DNA of 64,000 bases, from the NCBI GenBank assembly GCA_963680875.1, contig OY804588.1, positions 78,702,829-78,766,828 of the forward strand. The letters run 5' to 3'. The position numbers and the translations under genes are program-made. Below are positions 56,071-64,000 of the stretch, piece after piece. The stretch comes from Bathymodiolus brooksi (lineage: Eukaryota > Mollusca > Bivalvia > Mytilida > Modiolidae). The number at the start of each line of letters is the position of its first letter. Position 1 is the first letter of the stretch. The notes under the pieces were generated by a model. It was not told where the DNA came from. It saw nothing but the letters and a program-made list of their open reading frames with translations, and did no database searches.

Positions 56071-56235
56071 TAGAGGAAAAGGAACCAATCAGAAAGCTCC
56101 ATTGCATAAACAACTGAACAATTGAAATACAAAATGACTGTTCAATCAGAAATCGACCAATCAAACACGTCGTTGCCATTGAATATTAAGTAATTTTCTA
56201 AAAATAGTATCACGCTTTTGGATATAAGATGGTGT
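56058..56235 (+). promoter_or_regulatory. Putative promoter of the PC4-like ORF
   Basis: Four CCAAT words in 120 bases (CCAATCATAAT at 56061, ACCAATCAG at 56085, GACCAATC at 56156, and the related TTCAATCAG at 56142), followed by a TATA-like GGATATAAG at about 56219-56227. A start of transcription about 30 bases on would leave a leader of about 50 bases before ATG 56300. The reused CCAAT theme links it to 51188-51402. Confidence 0.4.
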
Positions 56236-56299
56236 AACTAGAACTCTGTGTCATTTACTGGATGGAACCCACAACATACCAAGTCAAAAAGGCGTTCAG

Positions 56300-56668
56300 A
56301 TGACAGAACAGCAGCCTAAAATCCCTCAGGTAGCATAAGATATTGTACAGATGCCACCAACTGCAGATATTGTACAGATGCCACCAACCCAATATATCGT
56401 ACAGAGTCCACCGAAACAAGATATCTTGCAGATGTCAGTACAGCTGATCGACATTCAGCCGCTCAAACGAGCCCTGGGAGGAAACAGATACTTGGAGTTT
56501 ACAGAATGGAACGGATCCAAGAGAGTTGGCTTACGATTGTTGAAAGATGGCACAGTCCCTACGAAAGAAGGAGTGAGCTTATATTTGGATCAATGGAAAG
56601 CCCTGTGCAACATGTCGGACGTCATAGACGATTTGCTTTCCAAAGTCATAGACACAATCCTATTCTGA
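56300..56668 (+). pseudogene. PC4-like single-strand DNA-binding protein
   Basis: ATG 56300 begins MTEQQPKIPQVA, then TAA at 56336-56338. The frame continues in register as DIVQMPPT repeats and the domain RYLEFTEWNGSKRVGLRLL, DGTVPTKEGVSLYLDQWKAL to TGA at 56666-56668. The order (aromatic/basic strand, Gly turn, PTKxGVSL, QWxxL) is that of the PC4/p15 C-terminal fold, a dimeric single-strand DNA binder used as transcription coactivator and found in some DNA viruses and elements. Translation could restart at ATG 56351, giving 105 residues, so it may be functional or only recently broken. It shares strand and neighbourhood with the polymerase and is likely part of the same element. Confidence 0.68.
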
Positions 56669-56684
56669 TACCACATGAATAAAA

Positions 56685-57035
56685 TGCACCTGTTGCAGCT
56701 TTTGTATCAATGTCAAAAGTTCCAATTCCTCTCTTATTATTTCCACTATAATGAGTTTTCCCTAACTTGAATTGTGCCACATGACCACATCCAGGACATT
56801 GGACTTACGGATGTACATCAAGCCTGAAAATCCTAAAGGTCTAACCCCCAAGGCATCATAGACATGAAGGGTTGACTGACAAAATTGAGTGTTTTAACTG
56901 CTCGGCCATGAAACCTAACTCCACTATGAACCGACACTGGCTTAATGGAACAAGATCAGATGGGATGTAATCAAATAGGATTTCATTTTGAACTGCATCC
57001 ACTTCAGTGTCGATCTCATTTTCAGAATAAATCGA
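56685..57035 (-). pseudogene. Mutator-like transposase fragment
   Basis: On the minus strand, about 57005-56880 reads NEILFDYIPSDLVPLSQCRF and FIVELGFMAEQL. After stops, 56810-56690 reads QCPGCGHVAQFKLGKTHYSG and RGIGTFDIDTKAATGAFYSC. An IVEL/QL block, a CxxC knuckle, GKTH and DxNTKAA in this order match the N-terminal domain of Mutator-like transposases that are common in bivalves. The catalytic DDE region is absent. Not part of the polymerase element, because it is on the other strand. Confidence 0.6.
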
Positions 57036-57609
57036 AAAAGGTTCATTATTTATTATGTATGGTTGAGTTGCAATCGGTAACGCATATGTGTGGTCTAGGA
57101 CATAATTTGTGTCATCACGTCTGCCACAGAAATGGAGCTTTTGGTGTTCTTAAAATTATCGGCTCCAGAAAAAAGATTGTTCTTTTGTGAATCTTCCTGA
57201 AAGAAGTCTTTCAGACATTGCAAGATTACTGCAGACGATAAAATATAAATTGTACACAAAAACAAAAACAAAACAAAAACTATTCTGATTCCCATTGTTG
57301 CTGAAAAAATATTCTGATTTTGGTGGAGGGAAAAAAATAACCTGATTCAGAGTTTTTGTCATATAACCTTAAGTTAAATTCTGGAAAAACAAATTTGCGC
57401 TTTGCGCGACAAAAAAAAAATTCTAACTCTCGTGTTGTCCAAAAAAAGATTCTGAACGAAAAAAAAACCATAGCCCCCACTGCAAGTTAAATGGTCGGTC
57501 CCTAAGAAAAGAAATTATCTTTATTAAATTTTACGACAGGTCGCCGCCTGTATTACGTTGCTATGCGCAACATCTTGCGCAGAAGGCGCGAAAATTTAAA
57601 CACCCCCAT
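57036..57609. repeat. Repeat-derived non-coding segment
   Basis: Around 57280-57480 ATTCTGATT-type words and A-rich runs recur. CCATAGCCCCCACTGCAAG and TTAAATGGTCGGTCCC (57468-57500) look like the end of an interspersed repeat, followed by GCGCAACATCTTGCGCAGAA (57564-57583), a short hairpin. No gene. Confidence 0.4.
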
Positions 57610-58172
57610 CTACCTTAATGAGGAACTTGTAATACATAATGAAATTCGTCGGTCACCAATCTCGCAAGATTGACATAACTGACACAGTCTATTTTTGCAC
57701 GGTCATTTAACACGTCCAAATATTTTTCAAATCTAGAATACGACTTGAATAATCTATAGCTCAATGCTTTTGGAGATATTTGCAAAGTAGAATGCCAAAT
57801 TTATTTGAACTGGTCGGTTAATCTCAATTTAGTGCTTTCAATTAGCCATGTATGCCTTATAACATTTTGAGTATGCCAAACGTTTGAATAACCAGTCATC
57901 AAGTATTGATTTAACAAAATTAATCCATGAAAAAGTATTATTTCCGTGAGTTTTCAAATACAATAATCTGTAGATCAGGGATGATAATTTTGATTGCTTT
58001 CCGTCAATTAATTTCGGCCAGAATGACAAAATTTTCAACTTAACTGTTGCATATGTATATTCAGATGGTATCTACCAATGTCCCCATATATATATATTGG
58101 TGTTGAAGTTTTCAGATTAAGCAACAGTTTACAAAATTGTACATGTACTTTTTCTAATAGGTTAATGATTTC

Positions 58173-59439
58173 GGCGGCATGTGCTAAAAGGTTGAGAGGA
58201 GTCGTGGAGTGTAGTGGAGTCTTGGAGACTACAAATTGGAGTCGAGTCTTGATTGAACATATGAATAGAGGTGTATTTCAATCTCCAGTGGGTACCATTG
58301 TGCCCAACTTTACCTGAAGTAGCTCAGTCCCATGTTGTTACGGCATGTGCTAAAAGGTTGAGTGGAGTGGAGTGGAGTGGAGTTATGGAGTGGAGTTATG
58401 GAGTGAAAGTTTGGAGTCGTAGAGTGGAGTGAAATTTTGGAGTCATTCCCAGACCAAGTTTTAATCACATTTTAGAATATAATAAATGATTAAAGAAAAA
58501 ATATGGTTGAACATTATAGGTAAGACAAAAAGAAAAATGAATCTATTTGAATTATTAAACCCATAACTTCACATAATCATTTGTAGGTCGGCATAATTGC
58601 TTACGTTTATATTTAAATGTCTACATGAGAACATTCATTAATATATCGGAGAAGGTGAAAAATTAAATATTTTCTTTGTCCATTATCAACGGTACACGTA
58701 GGAAAAATTGGTTCCTTCATTAAACATTGTACTCGATACAACATTATGTGATAGAATTTGTGGGTGACTTGCGACAGTTTCCTCCACCAATAAAACTGAC
58801 CACCACGATATAGCTGAAATATTGTTGACCGTAGCCCTAGCACCGTAGGAACAAGACCGTATATTTTGCTCAAAAGACATTTATATTAGTTGACTTTCCG
58901 GTAATTTTGCAGTGCGCGTGCACGTGCCTGATAAATATAATATATTATTATGTACGGTTTTATTTATACAGTGTTCTTTATGCAAAATTGATGCCCATAT
59001 TTTGCATTTTCTCAATGAACACAATCGTCGTCAGTTTTTACAAAAGGTCAAACAAAGTTTACAAAGCAATACCGCTTGTCGTCCGAGACTTCAGTATTTG
59101 AGAAACAAATAACGGGACTCTGGTTGGAAGACATATTGAGGTTTGGTTACTTCGTTTTTTCACCAATTAGCGAATAATTAAATGAATGGGCATAGTTTTC
59201 GTACTTCAAATGGGTATGATGTTCATGCCGAAGGAATATCTATTTTTCAAACCCCAGCAGCACCGGAGGTCCAAATATTACCTTAAGTAACAACATGGGA
59301 CTGAGCTACTTCAGCTACAGCTGGGCACAATGGTACCCACTGGAGATTGAAATACACCCCTATTCATATGTGCAATTAAGACTCCACTCCAATTTGGAGT
59401 CTGCAAGACTCCACTCCACTCCACCTTTTAGCACATGCC
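58173..59439. mobile_element. Long-TIR element inserted in the LINE (Mutator-like)
   Basis: GGCATGTGCTAAAAGG near 58176 faces CCTTTTAGCACATGCC at 59424-59439. The inverted symmetry continues inward for about 150 bp, with GGAGTCTTGGAGACT-type words, AGGTGTATTTCAATCTCCAG, TGGGTACCATTGTGCCCA and GAGCTACTTCAG/CTGAAGTAGCTC. The flanks AATGATTTC (58164-58172) and AATAATTTC (59440-59448) are a 9-bp target duplication with one change. Long TIRs and 9-bp duplication are the Mutator-like pattern. The interior holds a GGAGT microsatellite (58360-58440) and a SINE tail (58728-58860 region), but no transposase. Confidence 0.78.
58728..58862 (+). mobile_element. SINE, head missing
   Basis: GTACTCGATACAACATTATG, GGTGACTTGCGACAG, CACCAATAAAACTGACCACC, ACGATATAGCTGAAATATTG. 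Same core as 44338-44492. It is nested in the long-TIR element, which is nested in the LINE, giving three layers. Confidence 0.65.
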
Positions 59440-60215
59440 AATAATTTCGTATCCCCATATCTCTGATCCATAGATTAACATAGGTATAATTATTTTATCA
59501 AACAAATCCAACACACTTACAGATAAATTATGTACTCTTCCCTTGCTTAAAATGTCACACATAGCTTTAGATGCCTTCTCTGCAAGATTAATTTTATTTT
59601 TCTTGAATGACCCTGTTCTTTGAAACATTGTACCCAAGTATATGAATTCACTTACTATTTCTAATTCCATATTATTCGTTTTAAAATTTAAACTTATCGG
59701 TAACCTCCCCTTTGAAAAAACCATGACTTTGGATTTGTTTGTGTTTACTTTTAAGTTCCATTTCTCACAATATTCGTAAATATAATTCAACTCTGAGTGC
59801 AATTATTCAACAGACTCTGCCAAAAGCATAGTATCGTCGGCATAAAGAATGGTAAATAATTTCACATAAATTTGTAAATCGTTTTCAAAGTCTTCGGAAA
59901 TGCTTTTAACCCCTTGCGCATTTTTCCTAGTCAAAAAGGTATCCAAATCATTTAGATATAGTGCGAACAGAAATGAAGGTAAATGTTCACCTTTTCTAAC
60001 ACCGTTTAAACATGGCAAGAAATTTGAAACAGAATCATTATAAACAATTCTTGATTTTATATTATTATACGGGTTTAAAATTACATTGTACATTTTACCC
60101 TGTATATTACACATAAGTAACTTGTACCACAAGCCACCACGCCACACAGTATCGAAAGCCTTTTCGAAGTCCATAAATCATAATACACAGAAAAGTTTAA
60201 AGAGGCCATGTACAG

Positions 60216-60610
60216 AGGGCACAGCGTGTTTTTTTTTACATTTCCCACTATTCTGTCACGGAAATTAATCCTTTCCATGATGGCTCCGTCGCGGAAAACA
60301 CGACGGAACAGGTAAACTGATATTTTTATTCCGCGGTGGTATCATCGTGGAAAGGATTAACTTTTATTATACATGTGTATTTTCCACGATATAGCGTGGA
60401 AATCATCGTGGAAAAGATTAATATATGTGTGTTGACCACGATATAGAGTGGAAATCATCGTGGAAGAGATTAATATATGTGTGGTGAACACGATACAACG
60501 TGGAAAAGATTAATATATTAATCTTTTCCAAGATGATTTCCACGCTATATCGTGGAAATTAATCTTTTCCACGATGATTTCCACGCTATATCGTGGAGCA
60601 TATTTTTAAA
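60216..60610. repeat. Palindromic TTCCACGATATAGCGTGGAA cluster
   Basis: TTCCACGATATAGCGTGGAA, nearly self-complementary, recurs about every 60 bases with ATCATCGTGGAAAAGATTAA between. At about 60510 the whole set flips (TTAATATATTAATCTTTTCC) and continues in the opposite direction. So there are palindromes inside a larger inverted repeat. A less similar outer copy with GTCGCGGAAAACACGACGG is at 60280-60300. Non-coding. Confidence 0.8.
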
Positions 60611-61710
60611 AGGTTTAATATGTCTAACATTAATATTTATTTGGAATGCATAAACTTCCTAAAATTATGTACACAAGAGTATTTACAGTGTACATTTTCA
60701 TTGATGTCACAATGAAGCGTAGAAATTAATTATTGGACAAAGTTTCAAATATAGAGTTATTTTTCTTAATTTGTAAGTTTATATAAAAAGGGAAACGTTT
60801 TGCGTTTTCTTGTCAATTTGGTAAAATAGAAAAAAAAACATAGCTGTGGTCACCGGTTGTAAGTCCATTTGAATTGAAAAGGAAACCCTTTACGTTAACA
60901 CTATGCCAGTACAATTAGAAACAATAACAATGTATATGAAGAACCACATGTAATGGCTTATCCACATTGTTGTATGAAAGGAAGACAAGAAGTCCAGTGG
61001 GGTGAATAAAAAATGTTTCAGAAACATCCCGGTTTACATAATTTCTGTCAGAGTTTTATTCTTGTGTGAAAATGTGAATAACTTTCATCAGGTATACTCG
61101 AGGTTAAAAAAGATTGGAACGCTCAATAAGTGTTCATGAGTTGGAAAACCAAAGGACCAAGAACGTATGTCTAAACACCGCTAAGACTGTCTTTGTGCAC
61201 TAAGACTCTAAAAACTGCCGCAAAGTACATGAAGGTACATTGCAATGTTTTTGTGCATAATGATCCCTTTAGATGAAAAATATATTATTCAAAACAATTA
61301 TGAATTTTGATGGATAGGGTTATGTTAAATGTAAATATATGCCGACTTTAAATAAAATTTACTTCACTTTATTGTATAAGCAATTTAATAGGCACGTGTC
61401 GGCTATCACCACTGTTGATTAACAATTTTACCTGTTTGATTGGCAAGCAACTCCGAACAAATAAACAATCAGGACTGGGTTGCACAAAGCACAATTACAG
61501 TTAATTTACTATTAAAAGTACTATTAAAGTTATTAGGGAATTATTTCTGTTGCAAAAATCTCAATTAACGTTAATAGACTATTAACTTTTGAAGATATTT
61601 AATTGTACAAACGAGCGCTATTAAATTCTTAATTGTAAATTAAGTACTTCTATTCTATTCTATTCTACCATATAGTGACCACCTTCAACTAGCTGAAGAT
61701 TATGTCACAG
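60611..61710. other. Non-coding segment
   Basis: No gene. Around 61470-61600 the words GGGTTGCACAAAGC, TTAATTTACTATTAAAAG and TTAACGTTAATAG suggest a decayed interspersed repeat. TCTAT is repeated at 61650-61668. Confidence 0.3.
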
Positions 61711-61711
61711 T

Positions 61712-61978
61712 GGAATGAATTTGAAATTTGGTGCTTAACGCCACTTTCAGCAATATTTCAGCTATATCATGGCGACCAGTTTTAGCTGTGGGGGAAGCCG
61801 GAGTACCCGGGAAGAACCACCGACCATGGGCAAGCAACTGGTAAGCTTTATCACTTGCGGCTACGAGTCGAGTGCACCCTTTTTGTAATTTACAAAGCTG
61901 GGCACGAGCCCACGCCGTATTGGTGATAGGCTTGTATGAGCTATTAGATCCAACAACCATTGAGCAACCCGGGCCCCT
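61712..61978 (-). mobile_element. tRNA-derived SINE (reversed)
   Basis: On the minus strand the copy ends with AAAGTGGCGTTAAGCACC (61745-61728). Upstream of that are GATATAGCTGAAATATTGC, GGAGTACCCGGG-type core words reversed as CCGGAGTACCCGGGAAG, and GCCGCAAGTGATAAAGC. The head is GC-richer than in the other copies, ending near CCCGGGCCCCTG. The core is more complete than usual and diverged. The short minus frame through it is not a gene. Confidence 0.6.
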
Positions 61979-62107
61979 GTCACAGTGGAGGTTTACTTAC
62001 AACAAGACATAGATTCAAAACCAAAAATTTTAATAATATGTACAATTAATGGCAAGAAGATCAACAAAGTAAAAATAACGTATACAAGTAAATTATTGAG
62101 AATTAAT

Positions 62108-63480
62108 GCTGTAGTTTAGAGATGGGGGATTTGAAAGAGTCCAGTGATGTACTGTTGATTATGTTTTCCGGTAATTTGTTCCAGTCTGTTATTGTTCTTG
62201 GGAAAAAGGATTTCTGTCTGTATTCAATTTTACAAGATGGTATTTGGAAGCTTTTAGTGTGGGAATGTCGTGTCTGTTTTTTGGGATTTCAACTTTATCG
62301 TTTACTATTTTGTAGAACATATTCAAACGTGAATCTTTTCTACGGTCTTGGAGGCTGCGCCATTCTAGATGTTGTAACATATTACCAACGCTAGAGGTGT
62401 TACGGTATTTGTTGGTAACAAATCGTGCAGCTCTCCTTTGGACTCTTTCAATGGCATCTATGTAATGTCTTGTTGTAAGTAGGGGTCCCATACAGAGCAA
62501 GCATACTCTAGTGGTGCTCTTTCATGGATACTGAGTTCCTCGTTAGAAAGCTGAGGGTATGTTGGCTTTCTTAGTTATGTTGTTTATGTGTGATCCCCAC
62601 TTGAGGTCTGAAATGAGTGTTACACCCAGGTATTTTGCTTTTGTGCCATGATATAATGTATGTCCATGCAATGTATGATCAAATTTTATAGGTTTTTTGC
62701 TTCGTGTTACTGAGATCACATTGCATTTATCTGGGTGGAATGCCATTTTCTAATTTTTTTCCCAGTTTGACAGTTTGTCTAGGTCTTGCTGTAGTGTAAG
62801 TGCGTCTCTGTTTGATTTTATTGCCAGACATGCTATGGTGTCATCAGCAAACAGACGTATAGTGGACGATAGACCTGTTGGTATGTCATTGATGTCATTG
62901 ATGTAATACAAGAAGAGGCTTGGTCCAAGTACAGAACCCCGAGGAACGCCTGACTCAACTGCAACATAATCTGATTTATCGCCTTTAAGAACTACTGCTT
63001 GTTTTCGGTTGGAAAGAAAATTTTGAATCCAGCTGTTTAATTCTCTCTGTATGCCATAATTGTGTAGCTTATGTAAAAGAAGAGGGTGTGAGACCTTGTC
63101 AAATGCTTTTGAAAAATCCAAGACCAAAATATCTGTTTGTTTTCCATTTTCCATGTTTAGAGTGACATCATCGATAAATTCCCGGAGTTGGGTTTCACAA
63201 GATCGACCAGTGCGGAAGCCATGCTGCAACGGATATAGAATGTTATGGGTGTCTGCATGTGACATTATGTGTTTAACAATAAGGTGTTCTAAGAGTTTGC
63301 AGCAAATACATGTTAATGAAATTGGACGATAGTTTTCAGGGTTATAATTTTGACCTTTTTTGTATACAGGAGAGACATGGACAGTTCTCCAGTCTGATGG
63401 AACAATACCAGTTGTGACTGACTTGCTAAATAATATGGTAAATATTGGTGCTATTTCCAGAGTTCTTTTAAGAGAGTAGT
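62108..63480 (-). pseudogene. LINE relic, CR1/Jockey-like RT
   Basis: Minus strand from 63480: PSDWRTVHVSPVYKKGQNYN, NYRPISLTCICCKLLE (about 63330), HGFRTGRSCETQL, ILVLDFSKAFDKVSHPLLLH, VESGVPRGSVLGPSLFLYYI and the catalytic TIRLFADDT (about 62850). A TAG at 62750-62752 then replaces the Trp of the expected WK, and the same frame continues as MAFHPDKCNVISVTRSKKP, KAKYLGVTLISDLKW. A deletion and frameshift near 62545-62500 precede ACSVWDPYL, IERVQRRAARFV and SLQDRRKDSRLNMFYKI. A last slip in a T run leads to TITDWNKLPENI and the stop at about 62108. No endonuclease: the 5' edge abuts the CRE/ETS-type module. Confidence 0.85.
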
Positions 63481-63655
63481 ATATGAGGACAGCTCAAGCC
63501 ATATTTGCTGAGGTGGAGCGAGGTAGAGCAACGGAAGTAATGTGATAAGAAATCACGTGACCGGAATTGACGTGTCACGCGGCCGACCCTAACCGGAAGT
63601 CACATACCCGGAGGCGGCCCTGTCCGGAAGGGGTCCGGAAGTATGTTCTGCGCAT
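63476..63655 (+). promoter_or_regulatory. Second CRE/ETS-type module
   Basis: Begins with AGTATATGAGGACAGCTCAAG and CCATATTTGCTGAGG, close to the start of the module at 50926. It then has CACGTG (63554-63559), TTGACGTG, three CCGGAAGT-type sites (63595, 63626, 63635 regions) and TGCGCATGCCC, an NRF1-like site. GC-rich against AT-rich flanks. Direct orientation relative to 50926. Probably a dispersed repeat that carries promoter-like motifs. Confidence 0.5.
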
Positions 63656-64000
63656 GCCCGTGTTTTTATTTTTTAAATTATGAGAGGAAATTATTCTCAG
63701 TAATTAGAATATCAAAGGAACCAAGTCAACTGCATAACATGGTAAAGCAGCGCTACAGCGGCAGGTTGAATAATTAAGAAATAAATCATGGAAACCAGAA
63801 TGTGTTGGGAGTTTTAACATGGATTTACGAATATTATACGTTATTAGTCTCGAGATGTTATGTATCCTGTTTTAAAGGGCAGTGGTTTTGTTAAAAGGTG
63901 AGACTGATAACATTTGTATCTGAATGTTTCAACATTAATAAGTATGTCCTTATTATAGGAAAAACATAAATACGTGTATCTTTGGACAAAGATCACTGAG
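63656..64000. other. Non-coding segment to the window end
   Basis: AT-rich, no feature recognised. If the module above is a promoter, a transcript could start here, but no coding exon is visible. Confidence 0.3.

Larger units (their letters stand above)
57610..60215 (-). pseudogene. LINE relic with YADD, interrupted by a DNA transposon
   Basis: Minus-strand order: LFCVL-stop then MDFEKAFDTVW (60174), NGVRKGEHLPSFLFALYLND, the catalytic LFTILYADDTMLLAES (about 59840), WNLKVNTNKSKVMVFSKG (59745), SEFIYLGTMFQRTGSF and MLIYGSEIWGYEI (59460). Then comes the inserted TIR element (58173-59439), after which it resumes as EIINLLEKVHVQ (58170), SFWPKLIDGKQSKLSSLIY (58025), FSWINFVKSILDD and ends in SRFEKYLDVL near 57730. 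The RT palm is nearly complete but a stop separates the two palm frames, and no endonuclease is present. This is a different family from the L1/Tx1-like copies. Confidence 0.82.

Overview
This is a eukaryotic, AT-rich, intron-bearing and very repeat-rich window. The repeat content (tRNA-derived SINEs with a conserved CACTTTCA/gatataac tail, GIY-YIG Penelope-like element, several non-LTR retrotransposon relics, hairpin-ended repeats with GACGACGGACG arrays) and the two recognisable host-type genes (a RING-less B-box/coiled-coil/beta-propeller TRIM-like protein and a nose-resistant-to-fluoxetine-type exon pair) fit a bivalve mollusc, probably a marine mussel. That assignment is inference. No bacterial features, CRISPR array, rRNA or intact tRNA gene were seen.

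Layout. Positions 30-23675 form one giant inverted repeat: a 7.3 kb left arm (30-7338), an 8.6 kb loop, and a 7.75 kb right arm (15924-23675). The arms are near-identical by eye (about 96% where read), and each carries its own later insertion. Both arms hold an antiparallel reverse transcriptase relic and copies of a recurrent 3' tail. The loop holds a better copy of that RT element (7433-8420), hairpin-ended repeats, and two exons of an NRF-6-like gene (13383-13815 and 15267-15427) whose splice join gives the family motif WALRMxDA.

23.7-40.4 kb is a transposon graveyard: foldback elements, a 5'-inverted Penelope-like element (24932-26560), palindromic CAGTATT satellites, a polypyrimidine tract, and two members of one L1/Tx1-like LINE family on the minus strand. 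The second LINE keeps ORF1, endonuclease and C-terminus but has lost its RT core at a poly(C) tract. 40.55-42.86 kb is a 23-bp satellite. 43-48 kb is more repeats, including decayed scraps of the TRIM-like gene. The intact TRIM-like gene lies at 48277-49950 (minus).

50.9-56.7 kb contains the remains of a DNA-polymerase-bearing mobile element or virus-like element. It has a CRE/ETS motif module, a 67-bp CCAAT repeat, a broken family B DNA polymerase (51460-54098), a small ORF split by an 883-bp TIR transposon, and a PC4-like single-strand DNA-binding ORF with its own CCAAT/TATA promoter. 56.7-64 kb holds a Mutator-like transposase scrap, a LINE relic interrupted by a long-TIR element with 9-bp target duplication, a palindromic repeat cluster, a reversed SINE, a further LINE relic, and a second copy of the CRE/ETS-type module.

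Nothing here forms an operon. The only coding sequence that looks intact is the TRIM-like gene. All alignments were done by eye, so boundaries are good to a few bases at the junctions quoted and to tens of bases elsewhere.
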